Shown here piece by piece: positions 1 through 8,851 of a stretch of DNA of 64,000 nt. The stretch is from Rubritalea profundi. Its GTDB lineage: Bacteria; Verrucomicrobiota; Verrucomicrobiia; Verrucomicrobiales; Akkermansiaceae. The stretch lies in the NCBI RefSeq assembly GCF_002954445.1, contig NZ_MQWA01000001.1, positions 504,221-568,220 of the forward strand. Reading direction: 5' to 3'. The position numbers and the translations under genes are program-made. How positions within the stretch are numbered: position 1 is the first letter of the stretch; each line of letters starts with the position of its first letter. The notes under the pieces are model-generated. The model was not told where the DNA came from. It saw only the letters and a list, made by a program, of their open reading frames with translations, and ran no database searches.

Positions 1-189
1 GTCATTACCGAAAGCATCAGTATCAACACGTCTTCAAGAGACGAACTGATGCAACTCCCAGGCATTGGGGAAACTACCGCGAATGCGATCATCGAAGGTC
101 GTCCATTTAAACTGGTCACCGACATCACCAAAGTACGCGGCATCGGTCCTAAAACTCTCGAAAAACTCAAACCCTATATAACCCTCTAG
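1..189 (+). CDS. Helix-hairpin-helix (ComEA-like) protein, C-terminal part
   Basis: Only the last 62 codons are in the window; the gene begins upstream. The translation contains two helix-hairpin-helix motifs, LPGIGETTANAIIEG and VRGIGPKTLEKLKPY, the tandem arrangement seen in ComEA and related DNA-binding domains that contact the DNA backbone without base specificity. The sequence before the first motif (INTSSRDELMQ) matches the usual lead-in of ComEA domains. The full protein could be a competence-type DNA receptor or a general HhH-containing membrane protein; the missing N terminus prevents a choice. The TAG stop is 17 bases before the next gene, which seems to begin a separate functional cluster. 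Confidence 0.75.
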   Translation, partial: VITESISINTSSRDELMQLPGIGETTANAIIEGRPFKLVTDITKVRGIGPKTLEKLKPYITL

Positions 190-206
190 CTCTAACATAC
201 ATTCAC

Positions 207-992
207 ATGAACCTACTAGAAAAACTACAATTTGGTTTCACCTACTCCACCTCGGCCGGAACCACTGCAGCTTGGATTTGGGCTATACTCATCACCCTCG
301 TCTTTTTCTTTGGATTTGGCATGGTTTGGGGCAAACTATGGAATAAAAGCTGGAGTCTCACTGATTCGGGTATGCGCGTCACCCTCGTAGCCGTAGCTTC
401 CATTCTTGCTGGGTACGCCACCCTCAACCTCGCCAATGTCCAAAAATTTGATCAATGGCTAGAGAATGAAAGAGCCCAACTCGTACGCTCTGTCACATCC
501 TCCGGAAAATTCAACCGAGACGTATTTGTCGACGCTTGGGAGATCATCTCTGCCAATAGTGATCAGAAAGGACTAACCCACCCTGACGAAGGCGGCGAAG
601 AGCTCCGACTCAACGAAAAAACAGATGCCAGCCACCTTGCTTCAGCATCAGCGAGTGAAGCCTCAGCAGTCCTCCGGAAAAAAGCCCCATTCATCTGGGG
701 TGTCCCATTCTCACCAATGCTTCCTGAAGTCGCGGCTGCATCCACAATCGAAGCTGTAGGCCTGCCTGACAGCGAGTATCCAGCAATCGTCCTAGCAAAC
801 AACGACTGGACTCGCACAGCGGCAACTATCCAAGCAAACCATTCCCTCGAAGCCTTTAGAAAGATCGTCGGACCTGAAATCGAATCCCTCAGAATGGGCT
901 GCACGGGACTTATTGGCTTACTGGCCGCCCTCCTCATTTTCTTCATACCCTCCATTGCTCTTGGAGAAATTCAAGTAAATCCAAAAGCTTAA
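207..992 (+). CDS. Small membrane protein, first gene of the tubulin/channel cluster
   Basis: I do not recognise this family. The 261-residue product has two hydrophobic segments near the N terminus (about residues 20-41 and 57-76), a soluble stretch of about 150 residues, and a third hydrophobic segment near the C terminus (about 231-252), so it should be an inner-membrane protein with one sizeable loop. It lies 18 bases before the tubulin-like gene on the same strand, and the next four genes follow with gaps of 21 bases or less, so it is probably the first gene of one operon. It could anchor the tubulin-like protein to the membrane or contribute to the channel complex; that is inference from position. 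No Shine-Dalgarno sequence precedes the ATG. Confidence 0.75.
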   Translation: MNLLEKLQFGFTYSTSAGTTAAWIWAILITLVFFFGFGMVWGKLWNKSWSLTDSGMRVTLVAVASILAGYATLNLANVQKFDQWLENERAQLVRSVTSSGKFNRDVFVDAWEIISANSDQKGLTHPDEGGEELRLNEKTDASHLASASASEASAVLRKKAPFIWGVPFSPMLPEVAAASTIEAVGLPDSEYPAIVLANNDWTRTAATIQANHSLEAFRKIVGPEIESLRMGCTGLIGLLAALLIFFIPSIALGEIQVNPKA

Positions 993-1010
993 CATCACTT
1001 TATCCCTAAC

Positions 1011-3968
1011 ATGAAAAATCACTTATTTATCGGTCTTGGTGGCCAAGGTGGCAGCACTCTTGCTGAACTCAAAAAAGTAATTGAGACACGGAAAAAGGAT
1101 GTCCTCCATCTTCAAAACCTCAAGAATCCAGTAGCTCACGACTTTCTGTACATAGACTCCAGCAGGAGTGAACTAAATTCTAAAAAGCTCTGGAATTATT
1201 TCGGCAAAGACTTGAGTCTTAAAACCGCAGATCTAGTACCGCTCAAGAGTTCAAGTCAGAGTTTCGATATTGATAACTTAGCACAAAGAAGAGACATAGC
1301 CCCTTGGATTGGAGACCTATCCTACATTCGGAAAATTAGCCAGGGTAAAGAAACTGGGCAGGGTGCCAATCAACAGCGCCGCTTTGGACGAATCTTATTC
1401 GCCCAAAATTCGGCTAAAATAATGAAAGGTGTCACCAATAAGGTAGACTCCATGCTCAGTAACAGTAACAGCTGCGCATTTCATATTTTCGCGTCACTCG
1501 CTGGGGGTACAGGTAGTGGCGGCATTGTAGATTTGGTAACCATGCTTCGAAATAAATATGAAAATTCGGATATCGAGGACGGATTCCCTATTTTTCTATA
1601 CCTCTTTGTCACAAGCAAAGACAGCCAACAAAAAGTTGAGTACTTTCACTTGAACCAAAACGCGGCTCTCCACGATTTAAATGCTCTGATGTGCGAGAGA
1701 ATCAATCCAACTATATTAAACACTATAGACGGTAAGGAATTTGTGGGGAAAACACCCATCAACCTAATCACACTCAGCTCCCAAGTATCTGAACACAACA
1801 AAGATGTTAGCCTTGAGAAGCAGCGTCAAATCATTGCTGAAGGAGCCTTTGAAAGAATCTACGCATACTGTAATGGAAGCCTAGACCCCAATGACCAGCG
1901 TTTTCTTACAGGTGAAGATTTACTTAAGTTGATTCCCGCTGAACCCAGAATTGCGCCATTAAGAAGCTACCGGTACTCTAGCTTCGGTATGCAACGCTGG
2001 GAGATACCCACAGAAAAAATCAGTGAACTCCTTGAATGTGATGCTCTGGAATCAATTTACCATAACCTCTTGTCTCACAACTGGAGTAAACGTAAGGGTT
2101 ACCATTCCGATATAGACGCGAGTTCGGACGAAGTGTTGGAAGCTAACTTCATTAAGATTTTCAACACTGAAATTGATCCCAAGCGTATCAACTCCAAATT
2201 ATCTGACCACCTTAACACTATCGGTGAAGAAATTTCTAAATACTTTTGGAGTAAAGAAAATGCAGACCATAGAACTTTAGAGCACTTCGAGAAAAACCTC
2301 ACCAGACGGATCGATTCCCAAAAACAAAATTTCCATGAGATCCTCGATGATTCCTCGAGTGAGATAGCTCGCTCTAAAAGAGTCGCTGAACTTGAACGAA
2401 AGATTCAACAATCCATCAAAGAGAGTTGGAAGAAAGGGATAGGTATATATACCATTACTAAAACCTTAGAAGCAGCCACTAATTCTATCTCCATGAGAAA
2501 TTCCCAAGCGGATGTTAGCTCTCACAGTGATTTAGATCTAGATGCACAAATTAATGCTCGAAAAGGTGAATGGATGAAGCTTACTCCACTGTCACGGCTC
2601 AGCACTAAGCCAAAAAAAATGTTAGCCGCGCATAAGAATGACATTATCAATCAGCGTCTAGCCATTCTAACCAATGACACAAAGGCTGAGAACGATCTCT
2701 TTGGAGATGAAGTGGTCATAGCCATCAATAGACTGGCTTCTAGGTACGCAGAGCTCTCAACATGTATTACACAGGAGCTTCAAAAAACTACCAAGCGCAA
2801 AGACAAAATCGAAAGCGGACTTGAGGGCCAAGAATCTGAGGATAACACAAACAAGAGCGAAGTCACCCTAGCCCAACTAGCTGACATCCGAACTCAAGTA
2901 ACCAAGGATGCGGAGATAGCTAAGTCTCTGGCTACTACTTTTAAAGACGAGGTCATCAATTCGACACTAGAAGCATCTGATAGCCTAGACCGGATAGCTG
3001 CGATAATTTCAGATAACAAAGACGGTCATTTTAAACAACTTTCTGAAAAGGTAGTATACGGAAAGTTGAACAATTTAAATGTTCTCAATGCAAATAAAGG
3101 CACCATGTCTCATGATATTATGTCCCTTTTACAGGATAAGTATCATAACGACCCAGAAAGCTTAGAAAGTGAAATTCAAGATTTCATTAGTCATTGCGCC
3201 GTCCTTATCGAAGTCGATGATGGCCAACTATCTCCAAAAGTTGTCTTAAACTCAAGCGGTATAGATGAGATGCCACGAAAAAGTTACATCATCGGCCTTC
3301 CTAAGAACCACGCCTTCAATAAGCAATTTAAAGACACCTTCGAGTCCCTTATAGACCTGTCGAGTGGTTACACCGTATCAGTGTACGAGCATGATGACGA
3401 AACTCAGATTCGAGTTTATGTGACTGTAACATGGATGGCAGCAAGATTTGCTAACGTCGTTCAAGAACTCAAAGTGCGTGCAATTGAAGACTCACTTGAT
3501 GACTTAACAGGTGAAAAAACCTACTTTCCGAACATGGACCCATCTGCCGAACGTGGTTCGAGACCTAGCATCTTACTCCCCGCACCTAAGGTAAGAGTTA
3601 TGATGCTTAAGTCAGCATTATGGCTTGGTCAAAACCTAACAAGCCCTGATGGACAAGAACTCATACAAGACGAACTTGATGATGGCATATTCATCATTTT
3701 GGCAGATAAAGACGGGAATGAGAGTCCGGTCCAAATAGCCTCTAATATGGAGCAATTGAAACAAACCCCAGATATGAGAGCCATCACTCTTGTGACCGAC
3801 ACTGTCGAATCCACTGTCAGAGAATTACCTGCCGATCAGAAGCTAAAACTAGAACAGATGATCGCAGAACACGATCTCTCACTGAAAAGTGAACATCGTG
3901 TAGCCAGTTCAGTCTACAGAGATTGGGTTGAACAACGCACTTACCTTAACTCCTTTTTCTCTAAATGA
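1011..3968 (+). CDS. Tubulin/FtsZ-like GTPase (Tubulin_2 type)
   Basis: The 985-residue protein opens with the nucleotide-binding glycine loop FIGLGGQGGSTL (residues 6-17). At residues 165-171 it carries GGTGSGG, the tubulin/FtsZ signature that contacts GTP phosphates. Both motifs and the large size fit the Tubulin_2 group of bacterial tubulin-like proteins rather than FtsZ, which is about 400 residues. The long remainder is charged and largely helical, with no membrane segment. Its stop overlaps the start of the next gene (ATGA at 3965-3968), implying translational coupling. Within this cluster it may form a filament or a GTP-driven switch beneath the membrane complex; this role is inferred. 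Recognition of the motifs is secure, the biological role is not. Confidence 0.85.
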   Translation: MKNHLFIGLGGQGGSTLAELKKVIETRKKDVLHLQNLKNPVAHDFLYIDSSRSELNSKKLWNYFGKDLSLKTADLVPLKSSSQSFDIDNLAQRRDIAPWIGDLSYIRKISQGKETGQGANQQRRFGRILFAQNSAKIMKGVTNKVDSMLSNSNSCAFHIFASLAGGTGSGGIVDLVTMLRNKYENSDIEDGFPIFLYLFVTSKDSQQKVEYFHLNQNAALHDLNALMCERINPTILNTIDGKEFVGKTPINLITLSSQVSEHNKDVSLEKQRQIIAEGAFERIYAYCNGSLDPNDQRFLTGEDLLKLIPAEPRIAPLRSYRYSSFGMQRWEIPTEKISELLECDALESIYHNLLSHNWSKRKGYHSDIDASSDEVLEANFIKIFNTEIDPKRINSKLSDHLNTIGEEISKYFWSKENADHRTLEHFEKNLTRRIDSQKQNFHEILDDSSSEIARSKRVAELERKIQQSIKESWKKGIGIYTITKTLEAATNSISMRNSQADVSSHSDLDLDAQINARKGEWMKLTPLSRLSTKPKKMLAAHKNDIINQRLAILTNDTKAENDLFGDEVVIAINRLASRYAELSTCITQELQKTTKRKDKIESGLEGQESEDNTNKSEVTLAQLADIRTQVTKDAEIAKSLATTFKDEVINSTLEASDSLDRIAAIISDNKDGHFKQLSEKVVYGKLNNLNVLNANKGTMSHDIMSLLQDKYHNDPESLESEIQDFISHCAVLIEVDDGQLSPKVVLNSSGIDEMPRKSYIIGLPKNHAFNKQFKDTFESLIDLSSGYTVSVYEHDDETQIRVYVTVTWMAARFANVVQELKVRAIEDSLDDLTGEKTYFPNMDPSAERGSRPSILLPAPKVRVMMLKSALWLGQNLTSPDGQELIQDELDDGIFIILADKDGNESPVQIASNMEQLKQTPDMRAITLVTDTVESTVRELPADQKLKLEQMIAEHDLSLKSEHRVASSVYRDWVEQRTYLNSFFSK

Positions 3969-5911
3969 TCCCCAAATACTTCAAATGCGGTGACCCTGAG
4001 GGGAAGTGTACTCTCTGCGTCACTAAAGAAATCGTAAAGAGAGACCCATCGTGGACGTGCCCATCGAAGAACGCCCGGTGTGAGAGCTTCCAAAAGGAAG
4101 TAGGACTCGTCGAAGGCCTTAGCAACGGTAAACCCGGGCTCTTCTATGGTATCTTAGCTGCAGCCGCCCTACTCATTCTGAGTCTAGTTATTATGAGCGG
4201 TACGGACAGTTGCCCCGGCATCATCCAAAAGCATGAGGCCTCGCTCAGTAGCATCAGTTCCTCCGCGTCTGCTCTGAAAGCTCAAAAGAGTAGTAAGCCT
4301 ACGCCCTCTCTCAGTGCTGGCACCTTGAGTAAGCTGGAGGCGACGACGAAGGATTACTCAAATAGAGCAAACCACGCTATCTCAAATAATAGTGACGTAG
4401 AGGTGGCTCAATTAAAGACACTCCATCCTGGGCTCATAGCTAAAATTGACAAGGCATCTCAAACTACAATTGCCGTTGGTGCAAATACTGGCTCCAATGT
4501 AGCAGAAGGTAAACGCCTACTGACAGAGCTACGGACTCTAGAAGAGGAAGTGAACTTGTCGGCTGAGCAAGCCAATCAAGCATGCGGGGATCACAGTGAA
4601 GAGTTCGACACTCTACTCGACAGCATATCCTCTGAAATGCGCACAGTCCGTGGCATTATTCGCCCGAAAAAGCAACAAGCCCCTAATGCTGCATTCAAGG
4701 ACGCACTTACTTCCATCAAGAAACAGCTAACTGTGACGAAGAGTGCGTTAGACGCCTACCAACCTGCTCCTACAACTATCGTCACACAGCCGCAGCGACT
4801 GCCGTTCACTGCAGCCAATGCGACATTCCGAATCAATGCTCCCCAAGAACTCAGCCAGACCCTGGTGCGGCCACTCTTAGAATCATGGAGTGGATCGTCT
4901 GCTGTGATTAGCAAGATTGATGGCTCGATATATTTAAAGGCTGGTGAGAACAACATACTGATCAGTGTGTCTCCAGCGCAAGCAGACCTCACCTTTAGCG
5001 CTGAAAGCAACCAGAAGCCACTATCTCGATCTAATGCAGAAGTGATTGCATTGGACGCACTTACTCTACTCGTCCACCCGGATAGTTCTAAGGACCTGTA
5101 CAGCTTGCAACGGGACTCACTTCAGAAATTGATTTGCCCGAAGGGGGACACATTCATTCTCAGTAAAGCGGCGAGCTTCGGCTTAAGCAACACTTCTGAA
5201 GCACAAGGAACTTCAGAAGAACTTACCCTTAACAGTCGCAACAATGTCGCCCTCGGAGTTTACCACAGGGAAGCTAACGTGCGGTCTAAGCGTCTCAAAG
5301 TAAAAGCATCGCCAGTTGCTGCCGCGCTCAAGCCTAGTCCATTCACCATTGCCACAGAGGACTACGCATTCACATGGCGTATCATAGCACACACACCAAC
5401 CTCAGCTAGCTCGAAAGCCTTGGACTTTGTCAAATTCATCACCTCGGAAAAAGGGCAAATTATTGTCGATCGTTCCGGCTATGTTGACCTTCGCCTCAAG
5501 CCAATGAAAACGAAGGTAGCTCCAGAAATTTTAGCTGCCCTCGGCGAAGCATTAGGAGTGGACAGTATCCAGTCTGCTGCGCGCCTATCCACTAACCTAC
5601 GCTTTAACACAGGCGATGCTAAACTCGATATCAAAGCCTTAGCTGACCTAGAAAGACTACCTAGATATGTGGCCTCTAACTACGCTGACCATAAGGTGGT
5701 CATCCTTGGCTTCACCGACAGTTCGGGAGGCCCTAATGTCAATGTTCCATTATCTAAGAAGCGTTCTTACTCTGTAGCGTCAGAGCTACGCACATCTGGT
5801 GTGGATTCTCACTCGTCAGGACTTGGTTCCTCACTACCTGTAGCATCTAATGATACAGAGGCTGGAAAAGCTAAGAACCGAAGAGCTGAAGTATGGGTAG
5901 TAAAACCGTAA
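3965..5911 (+). CDS. Zinc-finger-like / TM / periplasmic-binding-like / OmpA fusion protein
   Basis: This 648-residue protein has an unusual order of parts. Residues 1-40 hold five cysteines (8, 15, 18, 32, 39), suggesting a small metal site. A single membrane segment follows at about 59-77, then a helical linker to about 270. Residues about 280-520 resemble a PstS-like substrate-binding fold, including the typical late motif DFVKFITSEKGQIIV. The last 100 residues form an OmpA-type peptidoglycan-binding domain (LGFTDSSGG and a C-terminal NRRAEVWV). The expected topology is a cytoplasmic Cys cluster with binding and OmpA domains in the periplasm. It is coupled by ATGA overlap to the tubulin-like gene. 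It could sense a ligand or envelope state and pass it inward; that is inference. Confidence 0.8.
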   Translation: MIPKYFKCGDPEGKCTLCVTKEIVKRDPSWTCPSKNARCESFQKEVGLVEGLSNGKPGLFYGILAAAALLILSLVIMSGTDSCPGIIQKHEASLSSISSSASALKAQKSSKPTPSLSAGTLSKLEATTKDYSNRANHAISNNSDVEVAQLKTLHPGLIAKIDKASQTTIAVGANTGSNVAEGKRLLTELRTLEEEVNLSAEQANQACGDHSEEFDTLLDSISSEMRTVRGIIRPKKQQAPNAAFKDALTSIKKQLTVTKSALDAYQPAPTTIVTQPQRLPFTAANATFRINAPQELSQTLVRPLLESWSGSSAVISKIDGSIYLKAGENNILISVSPAQADLTFSAESNQKPLSRSNAEVIALDALTLLVHPDSSKDLYSLQRDSLQKLICPKGDTFILSKAASFGLSNTSEAQGTSEELTLNSRNNVALGVYHREANVRSKRLKVKASPVAAALKPSPFTIATEDYAFTWRIIAHTPTSASSKALDFVKFITSEKGQIIVDRSGYVDLRLKPMKTKVAPEILAALGEALGVDSIQSAARLSTNLRFNTGDAKLDIKALADLERLPRYVASNYADHKVVILGFTDSSGGPNVNVPLSKKRSYSVASELRTSGVDSHSSGLGSSLPVASNDTEAGKAKNRRAEVWVVKP

Positions 5912-5921
5912 AAGAAAAATC

Positions 5922-7607
5922 ATGAATTACCCAGTATACCTTTCTGCTCTTTGCGGTCTAGTAGCGTTTGCAGGAATCATCGCCTCGTTTAAAGCGATGG
6001 CCTCCATCGCTAAGGAAAAGAAGAACCTCGCTAGAGCAAGAGTTCAGTTAATTTCAGCCGCACCTTGGGAAGAAGCTAAGGTCGACAACCAGCAAAGCCT
6101 GGACGCCTGGATTTCAAGCCAGAATATTGAGAAAGCATCCCACGTAAGATCTATTATTCGTACTGCTTGGCTATCTTGGTTTCTTGGTCGCCCGGCCAAT
6201 GCGGCAGAGTTCCATGCTAATATTGCTCGGAGGGAGCGCAAACGCCACTCAGCTCGACTCGCGTCTGGTATTGCAGCTACTCTTTTAGTCTTCGGAATCG
6301 TCTCGACCCTCTATTGCGTGAAAGGCGTGCTACAGGAGTTTCAGATCGCCATTCACGCTGACGGAAAAGTTTCTAGTGCATCAGCAAATGCCACTGAAGC
6401 AAATGAACTCATGCATAGTCTTGCTGATGCATTCCTTCCTAGCATGGTAGCTCTGGGTGGAACCATTCTTGTCGTCATCTTCAGAGGCATGTATGTCTCG
6501 AAACTACACCACCTTGTTGTTGATTTAGATGAGCTGACAGACACCATCATCTTACCGCGGTTTCGTGTAGCGCCCTTGAATCAGCAATTTGAGAACATCA
6601 CGAAAAAACTTTATGAGGTAACTGAGCAAATTCAAAACCGTGATAAAAACTTTGCCTTCGCTGTTGATGCTATACAGGGTTGGTCTGATAAGATTACCCC
6701 TACCGTCTCAGAATTGAATGCGGCAACAACTGCCTGTACCAATGCCGCCAGAGCTTTATCTGAGAACTCCAATTCTTTATCGGTTTCTCTTAACAATAAC
6801 CTGGGTGAAGGTTCATTACTCATCCGCTCACTTGATAATCTTGGCTTTACCTATGATGAGGCTCAGAGTGTGGTATCCAATGCTTCTGAAGCATTAGAAA
6901 ATATTGAAGTCGACCGAGAGAAGGCCCATAAAGAATTAGTTTCAATGCTAGGGCTAACCAAAGAGTCGATCTCTAAAGTCCCTGATCAACTGTCTGAAGT
7001 ATGCGTAGATGTGGGCGATAAAATAGCTTCAAATTTTGACGGACTTCTAGAAAAAAGAGAAGAACGTTTTGTCAAATCAGCCGACAAAGCTACCCAAGAA
7101 ATCTCAAAAACCATCACCCCTCTCGCTAACCAACTAAGTACCTCGGCAAACTCGATAGCTAAGTCAATAGTTTCGGTGGAGTCTGACACTTCTATCCTTA
7201 AAAAGAATATTTCATCTTCGACCAAGGAGCTCATATCAGTTGCTCAGCAAGAAATATCCGCGACTTCTGAATCCACACTAGAATCGATTAAGTTGGGTCA
7301 AGCCACACTGCTCGGAACCACATCAAATCTTACTAAAGTCATGGATTCCGTTATTGAGGCGACTGGAACCTTGAGCACAAATAGCGCTCAAATTGACAAC
7401 AATAGCTCCATTATCGAGGAGACAGTTACAAAGCTATCTCAAACGTCTCAAGACCTTGAGTCATCATCCAGGAAAATTAGCAGTGATCTTACTAACATTG
7501 GTAAATTAGACGCTACGTCTGAGAAGCTAGAAAAATCACTTAAGGAAGTAGAGGGCGTCCTTAGTAAGCATAAGAAAAAGAGCGGCTTTTTTAATCGAAA
7601 TAATTAA
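5922..7607 (+). CDS. MotA/TolQ/ExbB-like channel protein with long coiled-coil tail (ZorA-like)
   Basis: The 561-residue product has three membrane segments at about 5-25, 113-135 and 170-192. The second and third enclose a short polar loop, as in the proton-channel core of MotA/TolQ/ExbB proteins. From about residue 205 to the end the sequence is soluble, rich in Ser, Glu, Lys and Leu, and predicted to be helical and coiled. A long cytoplasmic tail of this kind is characteristic of ZorA in the Zorya antiphage systems and absent from flagellar MotA and ordinary TolQ. The next gene encodes a MotB/OmpA-like partner, the same pairing as ZorA-ZorB. There is no chemotaxis or flagellar gene nearby. 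The call of a stator-type channel is strong; a defence role is inferred. Confidence 0.8.
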   Translation: MNYPVYLSALCGLVAFAGIIASFKAMASIAKEKKNLARARVQLISAAPWEEAKVDNQQSLDAWISSQNIEKASHVRSIIRTAWLSWFLGRPANAAEFHANIARRERKRHSARLASGIAATLLVFGIVSTLYCVKGVLQEFQIAIHADGKVSSASANATEANELMHSLADAFLPSMVALGGTILVVIFRGMYVSKLHHLVVDLDELTDTIILPRFRVAPLNQQFENITKKLYEVTEQIQNRDKNFAFAVDAIQGWSDKITPTVSELNAATTACTNAARALSENSNSLSVSLNNNLGEGSLLIRSLDNLGFTYDEAQSVVSNASEALENIEVDREKAHKELVSMLGLTKESISKVPDQLSEVCVDVGDKIASNFDGLLEKREERFVKSADKATQEISKTITPLANQLSTSANSIAKSIVSVESDTSILKKNISSSTKELISVAQQEISATSESTLESIKLGQATLLGTTSNLTKVMDSVIEATGTLSTNSAQIDNNSSIIEETVTKLSQTSQDLESSSRKISSDLTNIGKLDATSEKLEKSLKEVEGVLSKHKKKSGFFNRNN

Positions 7608-7628
7608 AGCTTAAACACCTTTCCTGCA

Positions 7629-8717
7629 ATGTTACCGGATCCATACGACGAGAGTGAGAGCATCAGCTACTGGCCAAGTGCTGCTGACCTCTTCATGACC
7701 TTATTCATTATCTCCATCGCTGCCATTGCGGCAATTATTGTGGCCTTACTGCCTACTAATGACTTAAGCGACCAGGAGGCGATAAACAACGCTGTGGGAA
7801 TCAACATGTCAAAAATTCGTCAACCTGTTGGAGAGCTGCGTACCACTCTTGAACTTCCCCCCATTTCCGAGAACGCCAAACCTAAGCTAGTCATCAGTAA
7901 GCTCGAAGAGACCTGTCAGGAAGCCATTAAAGAAATCGAAATACTCTCGTCCAATACCTTAGCTGATGAATTAACCAAACTAAGGAAAGAGGTCGCTACC
8001 TTAAAATCTGAAAATTTGATTTTAGAGAACAAGAACCTCGTACTCCTAAACGAGAATCAGTCATTGAAAGCTCAGCTCAAAAAACTTGAAAGCGCCCAGA
8101 AAATTATTGATCAATTGGAACATGATTATGGAATACTCCTAACCGAGAATAACGACTTACGCCGACAGCTCAACGATAAGCCGCCAATCATTAATCTAAC
8201 TGGCAGCTCACAGAATGCTGATGACCCGGATGCGCCACCAGCCATTGTTTTCTCATCTGGCAAAGCAACTCTGCAGCCTCGCTTTGTGCAAAATCTTGAA
8301 GGAAAACTTTTCCCCAAAGTAGGAGCAATCTTAGAAAAATACACCACAGTAGATACTCTAGAAATTGTTGGTCACACCGATGGTTCGCCTGTTTCGAGTA
8401 AGAGCAACTTGGATGAATCCATCGCATCCCACTTTGCGGGAAGTAACAATTTCTCAACCATGATAGCAGGATCAAACTGTGACCTTGGGTTGATGCGGGC
8501 ACTAGCCATCCGTAAAGCGTGGAAAGACTGGTTACGTAAAGAAGGGAAATCTGATCTCTACGACGGAATTGATATTCGCTGCTACTCAGCAGCTCAAACA
8601 GCCCCTCCAATTGGCTCCAAAGCAGCCACAGACGGCCAAGTTAAATCAAACTGGTTGTCACCCAACCAAGATGCCCGTCGTATCGAAATTAGATTCACAC
8701 AGCTTAAGACGCAGTAG
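7629..8717 (+). CDS. MotB/OmpA-like stator partner (ZorB-like)
   Basis: The 362-residue protein has a single N-terminal membrane segment (about 21-41) preceded by SAADLF. Its Asp20 sits where MotB and ZorB carry their proton-binding aspartate. A coiled region (about 110-180) leads into a C-terminal OmpA-like peptidoglycan-binding domain (about 205-360) with IVGHTDGSPV, a NSR-like region at about 285-300 and the closing DARRIEIRF. This is the arrangement of MotB-type stator subunits. It follows the MotA/ZorA-like gene by 21 bases and should form a complex with it in the inner membrane. It is the second OmpA-domain protein in the operon. The gene ends the tight operon; 134 bases separate it from the helicase gene. 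Confidence 0.8.
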   Translation: MLPDPYDESESISYWPSAADLFMTLFIISIAAIAAIIVALLPTNDLSDQEAINNAVGINMSKIRQPVGELRTTLELPPISENAKPKLVISKLEETCQEAIKEIEILSSNTLADELTKLRKEVATLKSENLILENKNLVLLNENQSLKAQLKKLESAQKIIDQLEHDYGILLTENNDLRRQLNDKPPIINLTGSSQNADDPDAPPAIVFSSGKATLQPRFVQNLEGKLFPKVGAILEKYTTVDTLEIVGHTDGSPVSSKSNLDESIASHFAGSNNFSTMIAGSNCDLGLMRALAIRKAWKDWLRKEGKSDLYDGIDIRCYSAAQTAPPIGSKAATDGQVKSNWLSPNQDARRIEIRFTQLKTQ

Positions 8718-8851
8718 TTTTTAATTAGAGACGCCAAGTACTGGCATAAATCCAAAAATCATCGTCAGCCATCTTGGTCTCACCACTCAAGTGGCTAAGC
8801 AAACCTCCCCAGAGCTTCAGCTCCACCAGCTAACAGCACACTACTTCTCTC

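Noticed and set aside
1011-3968. Tubulin-like protein as an FtsZ cell-division gene
   Set aside because: The size of 985 residues, lack of the FtsZ C-terminal peptide and the channel/helicase context do not fit FtsZ.
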